From Gelatoporia subvermispora B (taxonomy: Eukaryota; Basidiomycota; Agaricomycetes; Polyporales; Gelatoporiaceae): DNA of 64,000 bases. The position numbers were made by a program, and so were the translations under genes. Where the stretch lies: NCBI GenBank assembly GCA_000320605.2, contig KB445798.1, positions 831,037 through 895,036 of the forward strand, given 5' to 3'. A model generated the notes under the pieces. The model was not told the DNA's origin and did not search any database. It saw only the letters and a program-made list of their open reading frames with translations. This document shows, piece after piece, positions 45,514 through 57,999 of this stretch. Within the stretch, counting starts at the first letter, position 1; each line of letters opens with the position of its first letter.

Positions 45514-47369
45514 ATGATAGCACGCGCTGAGGACGTCAGGGCGACTTTCGCGCGCGGGGCGGAGCGATCATGTGCCCGTTCTTATACAACGACACGTCCA
45601 TCGCGTATAGGAGATTGTCCGACGGTGGAAGAGAGTGGATATTCTGATGATGGCGCAGACGCGGGAGCTGATATCAAGTCGATGCAGGGAGCTATCTCGT
45701 ATTGCGCTGCCCGCACGCCTTGAGGTGTGCCCGCGACCGACCTATCTCCGGCCCTCGTTGCAAGTGTGGGGGCCAACTATCTGCGCTATTCCGCATTCTG
45801 CAGGACTGGAAGGAATACCCTATGCATCCTCACGTCAACGAGAATCAGCCCATGTCTGTCCTCTCTCGGACGCCGTTGATGCCTGCACACACGTCTACTT
45901 GCAATTATAGCAGCCAGCATTCTTCCTGTCGAGGCCTTCAGAAAATTCTATGTGCAGCACCAACAATCATCAGCGGACTTCGAAGTCTTCGACCGGATTT
46001 GATCTGCTTCGGAATTTGCTGATGATGATGTGCTATTCGAGCTGCCCGGTATCTGTCATGCGTCTCCACGCAGCTGAATATACTCACAGATGGAACAACC
46101 GCAGATACAGGATCATGATGGAGATGTGCAACGCAGAGACGATCCCGACGGTAAAGCACGCAAGGCACACCGGGTCGCGTACTATCGCAGACTAGAGTCG
46201 CTCGCCGGCGGGTTCGGCAATCGGGCCGATCTGAGCTGATCACGCCCTGATCAGTGATCACACCGCCGATGCAGCAGGCGCTGGTGGCGGCGTTCGCACG
46301 GTTACTCTGCACTCATATGCTTTGTCTTTCTCGCACTTAGCCTGGGCATCAGTGGGATTGGTCGAAACGATTTGCCATTTCGGATGCCTTACGATGAGAC
46401 CGAGGAAAGTCCGCTCCGACTTTTGGTAGTCAACTCAGCACGACTCGCCACAACGTTGTATCCCTTCTTTGCCGTGCGACTCGCTCACGAGAAAATGGAA
46501 GGTAAAAAAACCGTGCACGTATTCATGACGGCGCCGAATGAACGTACAGCCAGTGTGAGCTTCTGATCGCTAGCCATTGGCAAATTCGAGCACTCGATGG
46601 TGTCCCTGAAGGTACTCGTTCAACATTTAATTGACCACCGTGGTCAGGCGTTCCCAGCTGTTTCATATGCGCTCGGGTCCTAGAGAGCTAAAATTTCGTG
46701 CATCTTTTCGGACTCTTGTCGGAAGTGTAGATCTTCCACTGGTGCATTTGAACGGCCCAGTGGACAGGTTCAAGCCTTTGTCCTTTGTGGCGTTATACGC
46801 TACATTGCGTAGCACATGGTGTTTCAAGTCGAGATGCCAGGGCTGTCGTAGTCTGGACATACCCCGGGACCACTTTCCGCGAAGTTATTGATGGAGGCAC
46901 ATGAAGGGATACGAAGGCACCGTGGCGGGCCGCCGCTCCCACCCTGTCCCGGCTGTCGGCCGTGCGAGGCCAACCAAGGCCCAAGGGGATCCTCGACCAT
47001 TTCGGAGGCGCCAGCAGCCAGCCCAGGTACACGCCCGAGTCGTCCTTGGGCTATGCCCAGACGGCTACCAACCATGATCTCTCCATCACCATTCTCGGGC
47101 TCTCTGTCAGTGATGGCAGCCGTAGGCAGCGCCTGCCATACTCGATGGCTGCGTCGCGAGTCTGCTACAGGCACGGCCCACTCGCAGGTCTCGCTCTGGC
47201 GTAGCACAATTTCAGAGCAGTGGCGCGCCACTCAGTGATGTAGTCATACATAAGTGCGGCATCGCAGCAACGTGTCTTCACCATTTCGCATCACATCAGC
47301 CCGCCCTCTGCTACCCAGCTCGTCTCTGCCATCTGTCCGCAGTGATCCCGGGTTGACTCCAGTGCCAAA
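45514..47369. other. divergent promoter region, 1.86 kb
   Basis: Separates the divergent P450 and GMC genes. Frames at 46824-47231 and elsewhere lack motifs. Nothing supported. Confidence 0.45.
45582..45587 (-). promoter_or_regulatory. candidate TATA element of the first P450 gene
   Basis: GTATAA on the minus strand about 70 bp upstream of the ATG at 45513; position is right, sequence is an imperfect TATA box. Confidence 0.35.
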
Positions 47370-49614
47370 ATGGTCCACTGCCACACCCTGCGCGTCCTCG
47401 CCGCCGCAGGCGCTCTACTTGTGCTTCCGACCGTACACGCTGCACTCTATACAGATCCTGCAAAGCTCCCGAAATCCGAATACGACTTTATCGTAATTGG
47501 CGCAGGGACTGCGGGCAATGTCATTGCAAACCGTCTGACGGAGGAACAGCAGTTCTCCGTGCTTGTCATCGAAGCAGGTATTTCGAACGAGGGCATCATT
47601 GCGGCCGAGGTGCCTTTCCTCGGCTCAACGCTCTCGCCAAACTCGTCGGTGACATGGAACTACACGAGCACGCCGCAGACAGGGCTGAACGGACGGGCAA
47701 TTCCATACCCACGCGGACGCGTCCTTGGTGGATCCAGCACCATCAGTACGTTCTCATTTACTCAGCATTTTGTTCGGATACTCATTTTTTGTAGATTTCG
47801 AGATTTGGACTCGAGCTTCTAAGGACGACTGGGACCGTTTTGCTGAATTCACCGGCGATGAGGGATGGTCTTGGGATTCGATTCTTCCGTTTATGAAGAA
47901 GGTCAGCTTCCGACGAGAATATTGTGCAGTGCAGAGTAATGTGCTGACATTCGTGACAGAGTGAGTCGCTTGTAGCATCAACAGACCATCACAACACCGC
48001 GGGGGAAGTCGACCAATCTGTGCATGGCCACAGCGGACCCATTCAAGTCAGTCTCGGCGGATTTCCGACCGAGATTGACCAGCGGATCACCAATACGACG
48101 AAGCAATTTCCCAACGAGTTCCCATTCAATATTGACATGAACTCTGGGACTCCCCTGGGTGTAGGTGAGTCAGGTAGACATCTTATTTCGCAATGTGGAT
48201 CCTAATATGTTGCGTAGGCTGGACGCAGGACTCGATCGGAACAGACGGGCACCGGAGTAGCTCCGCAACCGGATACCTTTCCCCTGCACTGAACCGGAGT
48301 AATCTCGACGTGCTCATCACAACAACGGTCACACAATTACTCACGTCAGGGGCGAAGGTGAAGGGTCAACCGCACTTCGATATCGTCGAGATGGCGCAGA
48401 CGCCCACTAGTCACCGGTTCACTGTGCGCGCCGCGAACGAAATCATTCTCTCCGCGGGGTCGACAAACACGCCACAGCTCCTACTACTCTCGGGCATCGG
48501 CCCAGAGGCGCAGCTTCGCGCTCACGGTATCACTCCGATTGTGAATGCACCGGATGTCGGGCAGCATCTCGCGGACCACCCCTTCCTCGGCAACCACTTC
48601 TTCGTGAACTCGACGAGCACGCTCGAGGGCATCGCGCGGAACGCGACCCTCGTTGCAGATGACCTTGCGCAGTGGGAGGCAAACGGCACGGGCAAGTTTA
48701 GCGACCCTGGCGCGAACCAGATCGTGTGGTTGCGGGCGCCGGAGCAGCCCCCGCCGAGTCTTAACGCCGCCGCGGGTCCCATAGCGCCCCAAATTGAGAT
48801 TCTGCCAGTGGTGAGTATCTCGAAACCGTTGGCGCTCTGCCATTCTCATCGCTCCTCAGGATGGCTTCGTGTCGTTCGTAGAGGCAACGCCAGACACCGG
48901 ATTCTTCCTCACGCTCGCGAGCATCGTCGTGTCGCCCCTTTCTCGTGCGTACCGTCTTCCCTTTCTTCTCCGCGCGATCCACGACACTGACGTACTTCTC
49001 CCGCCCTCTCTCTTCTCTCTGCTCCATCTTCTCCATCTTCGAATCTGTCCATTCATGCTGATCGTTCCCGCGACTGACATGTGACGCTGATGCACGATGC
49101 ACGGGGACTACAGGCGGCTCGATAACGCTCGCCTCCGCCGACCCATTTACGTCGCCGCTCATCGACCCTGGTCTGCTCTCCTCGCCGACAGATGTCTCGA
49201 TCATGGTCGATGCAATCAAGGCAAGCCTGCAGTTGCTCACTGCATCTGCATGGGATGGCTTCGTGATCAGCCCAACGGCCGACCTCGCGGGTGCGAAGAC
49301 CGATGCTGCGCTCGCCGCGTATGCACGTAACAGCACCTCGACCGTCTTCCATCCCGTCGGCTCTGCGCGTATGGGTCCTGAGAATGCAGCCTCGGGTAGC
49401 GTGCTCACACCGAGCCTTCTCGTGAAGGGAGTATCTGGTCTGCGTGTTGTGGATGCCTCTGTCTTCGTGAGTGTATATTTTCTGTTTCGAGAACGGGCAA
49501 TACTGATCACGGCGTGTTGCGATGTAGCCCTTCATTCCCGCCGGTCACCCGCAGGCGTCTGTCTACGCTGTCGCAGAGCGCGCGGCAGATCTGATCAAGG
49601 CGTGCTGGGCGTAG
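47370..49614 (+). CDS. secreted GMC oxidoreductase, aryl-alcohol-oxidase-like
   Basis: FAD enzyme oxidising primary alcohols, with H2O2 as by-product if it acts as an oxidase; CAZy class AA3_2 is likely. A signal peptide ([20 protein letters not shown]...VHA) precedes the ADP-binding motif [20 protein letters not shown] and the GMC signature [20 protein letters not shown], formed across intron 1. Later come [20 protein letters not shown] (second signature) and [16 protein letters not shown]. The catalytic pair lies in [13 protein letters not shown] and [20 protein letters not shown]. Seven exons with clean GT-AG junctions keep frame from ATG 47370 to TAG 49612-49614; about 590 residues. Convergent with the second P450 with only 306 bp between the stops. 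Confidence 0.92.
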
Positions 49615-49920
49615 TCGACGCTTTCTGGGATCGTCTTCAGGACATTGGAATGGTAGCCAGATGATATCATCGCTAATATTGTGTACCTCGCTCTTTGCTT
49701 CCAGGACACCCCCTTCTTGCTAAATAGTTAGCCTATCGGTGTAATCATACATAATTCTGCTGATCGCCCTGTCGCCCCCCTGTCTTATACTCGTATATCA
49801 CCGCGATTGTCAGATACCATTGGTGGCATGTCAGCACTTTGTTGTACAGTCGTACAAGTTACAGGTCAACTTCAGGCCCCCAGAACTCAGATCATAAGCG
49901 CCAGCTGTTGTGACAACCCA

Positions 49921-51928
49921 TTATTCCGAGGAACGAATCGACAAGAGAATGGCTTCGGGAAGCTGGCACATCCTGTCAGCGTTATTTCGCAAGTATCACC
50001 ACATGTGCGCACCTGACGAAGGTCGACGTGAACGAGAGAGGAGGCATCTCCTCCTGACCTTGGGCGTCCAATGGCGGGCGCACGTCAAATACAGCCAATA
50101 TCGTACTAATGACAATATAGATCTGTACATTGGCCAACGCACTTCCAGGGCATACCCTGAGAGTCATCATCAGCGCCACGAAGCTGGGTGGATAAAGTTC
50201 AGGCTATACCGTTTGCCGAAACCGAAGGTGAACTCTCGCGGATCCATCTCTGGTTCTCCTTTGGAAGATGGCAGGTGGCGTTCAGGGCGGAAAGCTTCTG
50301 GGTCAGAGTATAAAGTGGGGTCATGGGCAATTGACCTAGACAGCCTCCGTCAACAGCGGAAACAGTGGCATATCAGAGGACAGTCGAGTAGAATTCACGC
50401 ACCAAATGTTGAACATCACCCACGTGTCCTGCGGAATGCGATGCTCCCTGTAGTTGTCATCATGCACCGGAGAGCGGGGTATCATAGGAGTTACGGGGTT
50501 GAAACGATGGACCTCCTTCATGACAGCGTTGATGTATGGCAGTGAAGCTTGGTCGGCCAGACCTGGCAACCTATCGGTGCCAACAACTTCGAGGAGCTCT
50601 GCATAAGCCTTCTTCTGCACTTCTGGATGGGTCGTGATGAGAAGCAAGAAATTGAACAAGATCGCAGCAGTCTGAGAAATGGCATGGAGTATCCTTAGCG
50701 TCAACTCTAAGATACAATAAATGCACTTACAGTATCAGTTGCAGCTATGATACATGAAATGAGCTTATGATGGTACAGCGCGGACCTGAAGACGCACCCG
50801 TGTATATACTCGATGCAGCCGAGATCAGCGCGGGCTCATCGAATTTCGATTCGCCTTGCATAATCTCCCGCAACATATTTGCCACCATACTACGATCATC
50901 AGCACCGCTCATCTACAACGCAGCCAGTGAGCTGAGCCACACTGGAAGCCGGTGGGGGCCGTACCACTGAGCGCTTGATTGCCTGGAATGGCACTTCGAC
51001 AAAGTTGTTAAATTTTGCTTTGGCTTCTCGCGCCCATCGCTTGAACCCCATTCCAGGAAGCCACTCAGGCAGATAGATCACTGGTTCGGAGGGGTCAGCA
51101 GATTTTGCGATATAATTGTACAGTGTGACCTACAGAAAGGGATAACATCTACAGCCCAGCGACCTGGACGGAGAGCCTGTTGTGTATGGGCTGACAGCTC
51201 GTCAGCCATTCTCTGGTGAGTGTCGTCGATATCAAAGCCGAAGGTGAACTTGTTGATGAATGAGGCAAGGTACCTGGTCAGGTAGCATGAGCGCTTGCAG
51301 TACTCGGGGAGGAAGCTCGTACAGACCACTTCACATGACGCTTGTAATTCTCGGGAGACGCGAGTAGATTTTGAATCAGCTTCGTTGTTTCTGCTTCAAG
51401 TACTGGTCCCCACTCTCGCTGTGCCCTTGGATTGAGAGCGGACTGCATAAGCGCGCGAGCTTTCCTCTGCCGTTCGTTATGATCCATGAAGGCGATGTTC
51501 TGCGACCGGCCAGTCAAAGCTGCCATGGACCACTTCGGCCGACGAGCATATAGCAGGGCACGTTTGTCCATGAGATCAACAGCTGGTCCATATCCGTGCG
51601 CAATAACGATATTTCGGCCATAGGCATAGAGATAAATCAGAGGCCCTTTCAAAAAGAGGTCAGCTCGGAGTGCTCCTCATCGTGACCGTCAAAGCCGACA
51701 GACCGTAAGTCTTCGTCCATGTAGTGAAAACTTTCCAAGGCTCTACCCATGGAAGCTGATTCAGATTTCCGCTCCAGAAGGAGCCCTTTGGGCCTGACTG
51801 GATGTTAGAACTGCATCCTTGATTTCCTGCGGTAGGCCCTTACCTGGAGGCAACGCGGGTTGAAGTTTGGATATGACAAACTTGGAAAGTAGCAGTATGC
51901 AGCATCCGGCGGCGAGAGCGTACAGCAT
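49921..51928 (-). CDS. cytochrome P450 (second)
   Basis: Start MLYALAAGCCILLLSKFVIS (membrane anchor), Pro-rich hinge LQPALPPG spliced to PKGSFWSGNLNQLPWVEPWK, then YGPLIYLYAYGRNIVIAHGY and RRPKWSMAALTGRS. Then FTFGFDIDDTHQRMADEL, the I-helix assembled as SIYTAATDTTAAILFNFLLL across two introns, LPYINAVMKEVHRFNPVTPM (ExxR), FRPERHLP, and the haem loop FGFGKRVCPGSALANVQIYI, itself split by an intron. The end reads SFTSTFVRMCQLPEAILLSI and SSE before TAA (49921-49923). All diagnostic residues are present, so it looks functional, about 500 residues with at least ten introns. ER membrane, needs a P450 reductase. Divergent from the UbiA gene. Confidence 0.9.
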
Positions 51929-53279
51929 GCCGTGCTAAGGGACAATGGCGGGGGCTGACTTTCGAGCCAGCTATGCTAACAGCACTTAACTTGAGGATGT
52001 GATTCGGGCCCTGCGCGCTTCCACCTACAATCACCGCGTATATCTGAGAACGTGTGGCACGTTCGGGCAGCAACTAGTGGCAGACGCAAATATCCCGACT
52101 CCGAAACCGTTTGCGAGGCCGATGCCAGCGTTTGCGGGAAATCAGCATCAATTTCGATCAGATGATGATGAGATGTAAAGCCTCCTTGTGTTGGAACTGC
52201 ATTCCCAAGAGAGCCCAAGGCACGGCCGAAGAGCATGCCCGCCTCGAAACAGTTGGCGGCGTGAGTTGCCGGAGAAACAGCATGATGATGTGGAATAGAA
52301 GTGGAGAGAAAGCATCATTAGGGCATGGTCCAGCGATCCTGAGATTCTGATGAGTTCATCAGAAAGCTCGTCGGAATTTGAGAAACTCGCGGCCACGTTC
52401 ATTTCCCACGATGTGCGCAGTTTCATCTAATTTCTTCGGCGCTCCCATAAACGACGCTTTGTTTCTCGTCGCCTTCAACGGTTTCTCGTCTTTATGACCG
52501 AGCTTGAGTTTCAGTCCAGACCGACAAGCCTTACACGGGACATTGACCAATGAATGAATTTGATAACTGGTTTGTCTACGGAAGCCGCGTTCGTCGGAGC
52601 CTGGACGCTGTCGCCTAGCCTCCTGGGAGCGCCATCATCAATCATTCACGCCTGCACAGTGCGCCTGCAGCAGGAACCCGGTCGGTGTTAACGAACAAAC
52701 TAGAAGTCTTAGACAGGGTCAGCCTCGATTATCTCCGAAGCGGTTAGCAGTACTCGAATACACGTCATTACGATGATAAACGTCCCGAGTGCCTTTCATC
52801 GGAATCGGCTGACGCATCGCTGCCTGCCTCCAGGTGTGTTATCATATTGGTGTCGTTACCATCCATTCACGAGCGCCGACAGATTCGCGACACTTACGGA
52901 TAAAGGTGCCACCGGACTGCCACACGACTGGCAGCACATGGATAGATGTGCATCGGATCCGAGCATAGGAATCGCCCTATCGGAGCAGGCGGTGAGCGTG
53001 CCCATAGGGTTTCCGTGGGGACAATTCGATGACGATAATACTCCCTCGGCTGTCCATCTGTTTGTGCCACTTGCGCTGATCAAGTGCTCCAGTGCGCTCG
53101 GACCGTCGCAATAGGACCCAGCGGTTATGCCGCGGTATTTCTTGGACAAACTTGGCCAGTAATCTGGACTTCGTGATGCATTTGAGGAGCTCGGTAAGAT
53201 GTGATATATCTAGGTCTCCGAGGCTGCAACTTATTGTCTCCCTCGGGGCCCTGCTCTGGACAAGGTCTTCTCAGACCTC
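51929..53279. other. divergent intergenic region, 1.35 kb
   Basis: Upstream of both the P450 and the UbiA gene. Open frames (e.g. 52148-52426 minus, 52773-53114 plus) lack family motifs. Nothing else seen. Confidence 0.45.
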
Positions 53280-54317
53280 ATGACGTCCCCACTCGCGAGC
53301 AGACTCGTACAATGGCTTTACACGTTATTTTTATTCACGAAGTCAGACATCAAGACAACTGTCATTCCTATTGTGAGCCATTAATGACTCCTACGAAGCC
53401 CTCAACTCAATCCTCCGCAGACATTCTTCGCAGCTGCAGCTGCACCCGAACCAGCTCCTACGTATATCCTCCATGCTGCCTTCTGGATATGGCTCCATGT
53501 CCTGCAGTTCGACGTATCAAATCAGACGCTCAGCCCCGAGGAAGACGAGTATAACAAGCGCGACCGGCCTCTGCCTTCAAAACGGATGACGCTAAGACAA
53601 GCCCTCATTCTGCGGTGGTTACTCGTACCAGCATGCTGGCTATGGTCAGCGTGGTACAGTATCGAGACGTTATATGCAAGTGTCGCTCTCGTGGCCTTGA
53701 CCATCACCTACAACGAATGCGCGACCCATGCCGGACATTGGCTGTTGCGTAACTGCGTCAACGCTGCAGGTTTTGCATCCTTCGAAGTGGGCGCGACGCT
53801 GGTAGCCAGTAAGTCAAACACATCTCTTTTCGCCCGCGACCCATGATAAACATCATACGCAGCTGCAGACAATCGGATGCTAGACCGTGTTGCTATCCTC
53901 TCGGTCTGCATAAGCGCCGGAATATTCGCTACCACAATACAAACGCAGGACTTCAAGGATGTACACGGTGATCGTTTGGTGGGACGGCGCACCCTTCCAA
54001 TACTATATCCATCCATTGCTCGGTATACCGTCCTCGTTGGGCTCTGTTCATGGTCGGTGCTATTGGCACAGGTCTGGAATTTGGCTTGGGACGCACGTGC
54101 TGTACTGTTCATGCTCTCGACGTTTATTTCATATCGCTTTATGACGTACAAGGATGTTCCCCAAGATCAAATTTCATTCTATTGGTATAACGTGAGTTTT
54201 GACTTCCCTTGCTTAAGCCGTGCTCTATTCTGACAGTTCGTACAGGTATGGCTATCGCTGGCTCATGCCCTTCCCGGTTATTATCGTTATGTATCAGCTC
54301 CTATTGTGCCAACGTGA
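53280..54317 (+). CDS. UbiA-family membrane prenyltransferase
   Basis: Four exons: MTSPLASRLVQWLYTLFLFT with KSDIKTTVIPI, then TFFAAAAAPEPAPTYILHAA with WIWLHVLQFDVSNQTLSPEE and DEYNKRDRPLPSKRM, then ALTITYNECATHAGHWLLRN, then DRMLDRV-like sequence leading to ATTIQTQDFKDVHGDRLVGR with RTLPILYPSIARYTVLVGL, and a last exon VWLSLAHALPGYYRYVSAPI. The second Asp-rich motif D-F-K-D-x-x-G-D-R-x-x-G-R-x-T-L-P is complete. The first is the fungal variant Q-F-D-V-S-N-Q followed by E-E-D-E-x-N-K-x-x-R-P-L-P-S in place of N-D-x-x-D. The family transfers a prenyl group to an aromatic or other acceptor inside a membrane, via Mg-diphosphate. About 295 residues, 7-9 helices. The acceptor is unknown. Stop TGA at 54315-54317. 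Confidence 0.88.
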
Positions 54318-55087
54318 CTTGATAGAATGTACAAGCACTTTGTATTGCTACGCCTCAAATCCTCAGTTCACTGTTGTTCAGCGCCGCTGTTCCTTGTTGT
54401 ATCGGTTTAGATGGAACATCGCATGCTTCCTGTTCCGAGACCCTTAGCAACGCTGAAATTCTTGCACTCAATGTCCTGGCAGGTCCTGTGTAATTACGGC
54501 GTGAGGCACGACGATTTGATAAGTAGTCTTGATGCCACCTATACTGCTATCGACGAAATGGCTATGTGCACGATCGGATCATCGACATATCTCTATGTTC
54601 TATAATGTCATCCAAACTATTGATAGACCAAAACCTCTCTTGACCTTGTGGTGGGTCAGTCTCACGCACAGCATGAGAAGAGCTATACAGAGAAGGTCAA
54701 ATTTCAAACTTTACGTGTCAACCTATTTGATCACCATATCTTAGCACAATCATGCGGCAGGAGTCACACAGTTCCAGTCTGATCACCTCGTGAAGAAACG
54801 TAGCAGATAGCTCTGGCTCAATGTGCGGACATTGCGTTCAATCAAACTCCTTCAGAGGTCCAGACTCTATAACTCTTAGATGAAACTACAGACTAGCTTG
54901 GTCGCGCATCTGTTCTGTAAGTCCGAGGAACGTAGCTGCGACGCATGGACGATGAAAAATGGGTGATCGTCAATAGCGATCAGTACCTGTAGTTCTCATG
55001 CACTATTGAACATAGTGATACATACACACACTATAATATAAATCATTATATACGTATCTACGTTAATCAGTGAAGGAGGGGCGCGGT
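54318..55087. other. convergent intergenic region
   Basis: About 770 bp between two convergent stops; AT-rich (55010-55070), no gene seen. Confidence 0.5.
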
Positions 55088-56625
55088 TTAGGCAGACTGG
55101 AAGGTGATGGCTTCCGGCGTTATTCGTGTCAGTTCGATGGTCGCTTTGTCAGTGCTAATCTGAAATTAGGTGCTATGAGTGGGGCTCAAGTACAAGTGCA
55201 AGAAACATCAAACCTTCTCAATGGACTTGGCGTGTAAATCTGTCACACTGGGTGCATGAAGATCTGTGAAGACTTCCCGATTGATGCTGATTTGTATAGG
55301 GTCGCTCCCATGATTTGCAGGATCCCGAACTCTCCACGGAATCGTAGTCTTGTCGTCGTTGATGGGCTCGGCGTGGACAAAAGCGACCCGACTGTTTAGG
55401 AATACCAGGTACGAGATTCCGTAAAGCTTCGAAACCATCAGTGCTGGAGCGACATGGTAGTAGTTGCGCTTGAAGACAAGGAACAACGTGAGGTCAATGA
55501 TCGCAATAATGGCTATAGACATTATAAGCAGGTGATTAAAAAATTAAGATTCTTAGTGACGAACTCAGGGAAAAGCCTGTCTCCAGTATAAGCCTAATCA
55601 GCTTGTTGAGTCTTGTCTGCGTCTCCTTGAAGTCTGTTCGACTCCGTGCCCTAAACAGCTACATCCCAAGAGCATCAGTTGTTATTCACATTTGTGTTAT
55701 TGATCGTAAGAACGGACCAGGTATAGCATGGAGCCTGTGATCAGAAGGTCCGAGAATACTGTTCCAGCAACTCGAACCTGTCCATAACAAGAAACATCGG
55801 TACACCAGCGTGACTATGCACACAATTACGCGCACTTACGGCGGTCGCCTTATATGTTGCAGCTTCTGTATCAGCAACGTTAGGAAGATCCAAGACGAGG
55901 ATACCCTCTGCCGTGGCAGCCGACATTTGCATCAAAGACGCCTGGTCAATCCGTCGTAAATTACATTCTAATCAAAAGGAGTAGAATAGAGCTCACTGCT
56001 GCTATCGTTGTGACCAGGAGCTTTGAGCGACTGAAGATATATATGCGATACGCATATGAGCATTGGATGATTCCAGTCGCTAGATCGGAAGAGAGGTCAA
56101 GTAAGGCTCGCTACCAAAGTAAGGTCCACGTACTGAGTCCGGCCAATATTGGTTGATCAAACCATGACCAATACAAAGCGACTAGACCCTCGCAGTCCCC
56201 CCAACTCAACGCGAGCTCATGGAAAGCATCATGCGTCGTCATCACGATCTGCAATGTCTCGAGCAGGAAGACCCCGTATACAATTAGCCTGGTCCATCTT
56301 CGTGCCTCCGGAACCTTCGCATAGGCGTAAATGTCTGCGTGGGTGTCATTATAGTGGGCTACGCGCGGAAGAGTAAGCGTACTCACATACTTGCATCCCA
56401 AGCACTCCATAGAGGGCCCAATTAAACTGATATCCCAAAACCTGTCCCGTCGAGTCAGTGAGTGTCACAGGCGCACCTCCCGATATACAGAGGGATATCT
56501 GCGACTAGTGCGCACCAATGGACCAGTCCTGTAAGGATCTACGCGTCAGACACTTGCAAAGCGGCAAACATGCGTTTCACTCACAGCTGGTATGTAGGAA
56601 CCCCGAAGTCGCAATCTTCAGGCAT
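55088..56625 (-). CDS. DUF6534-family multi-pass membrane protein
   Basis: Start MPEDCDFGVPTYQL joined through a 13-base mini-exon to TGPLVLGYQFNWALYGVLGM. Then RLIVYGVFLLETLQIVMTTH, DAFHELALSWGDCEGLVALY and WSWFDQPILAGL; SMQMSAATAEGILVLDLPNV-like segment; VRVAGTVFSDLLITGSMLYL; AIIDLTLFLVFKRNYYHVAP and LMVSKLYGISYLVFLNSRVA. The last exon gives ISTDKATIELTRITPEAITF and QSA before TAA (55088-55090), joined through a weak GTTTGA donor. If that intron is not spliced the protein stops at 55208. Complete set of family blocks, about 330 residues. Between the UbiA gene and a close paralogue; role in the cluster, if any, unknown. Confidence 0.83.
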
Positions 56626-57999
56626 AGCGGGGGGCTCTACAAAGAAAGATAGCCGCGCGGGGGGATTGCTGGCCATCCATTTTATGATCGACAACGCCCG
56701 GCGCAGAGCGTTGCCGTAATACCGTTTCAGGGCTAGGTTTCAACGTAGCGCGCTGTCAATGCGACATCTCGTCTTCACGGGACCCGTGGCGCCCAAGCAC
56801 GTACGAGCTGCACCAGAGTAGAAATCAATACATGTCTGGTCGCAAGGCTCATCAAGATGGAAGCGAAGAGCGTTGATGCACAGGCTACATTGCTACATTG
56901 AGGCCAGGAGAGAAGCGGCTCGTGGTTCCATCTCTCACACGAACTGCGATTGGAGCCGATATCAACTCGCCCGAACGGCAGAACCCACTCTGGGCGTTCC
57001 TGAAGGGGGCATAGCACACGTCAAAGTTCCCACCGCCCGTGACCGGACTTACTTTTCGCTGCTCCGCATCCTGGAGGAGTTTCCGGGATCATGATGGTTC
57101 TGCATACGGCTGTAATTCCCCAAGACATCGCCACTCCCTCCTTCTGTGAGCATTGCTTGCAACCGGTGGATAGGAACTCGCCGATGTTCTGGAATATTTC
57201 GACATCGTTCCAAGCCGGAGTACCCTGTCAGTAGGCCGCTTCGATGCAACTTGTCACCGGGCAGCGCGAATAGTCTAATGGTCCGTCTTTGCCCTGAACG
57301 CCTACTGTAGGCCCTCTGAGCGGTCATCAGTCAAGTAGCCCGGATCGACATGCTTAGCGTTGCTCCTCAATATAGCTACATTCCGTGAACGGTGATAGCC
57401 ACAAGGGTCTACGTTTCCCGAGTGTATATACAAACCACCCAATGTTCCAGACTTTTCGACTTACTCGGCAGTTTCCAAGTGCTGCCAGGTATCGAAAGCA
57501 GGTAGCAGATTGGTGTCTTTCGAGAAACATCAGATGTACCACGGTCTGCTCAACTGGCTTAACCCTTCCATTGTCTCTCGGCTCATGGAGAGCTTCAATC
57601 TGTCGACCTGATTTGGTTCAGCACACAACTTTACACTCAGGTAGGGCTTCTGACTAATACAATCTGCTCCAAAGCTTCCTCTACTGGGCGGATGTCAAAG
57701 ACGCCTCGGTGTCCGAAGGCAAATCCCGTCCATTCTGGCTTAAAACGTCAGGTTCTACGCCGTCTTCGACGACTGTCTTGGAAATCTGCTGCGATGTCAG
57801 CTAACCGATGTCATACCATCAGATAACTCCGCTTCTTCTCCCCCGCAAGCCGAAAGAGGTGAAGAGCGCTGACCATATTCTATACAAGGGCAATACAAGT
57901 GTATCGTTACATCATGAGGTGTGTGGCGTGAGGCCCAACAAAGGGCAGCAGTTCTCTATATTCCTACTACGCTTCTCGACCATTTCGCTTGACAGAGAT
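56626..57999. other. intergenic region
   Basis: 1.4 kb between two tandem paralogues. Short frames on both strands, none with motifs; a stretch near 57540-57720 looks protein-like but stops appear in every frame. Confidence 0.4.

Noticed and set aside
46824..47231. 135-codon minus-strand frame before the GMC gene
   Set aside because: GC-rich shadow frame with an overlapping plus-strand frame of similar length and no recognisable domain.
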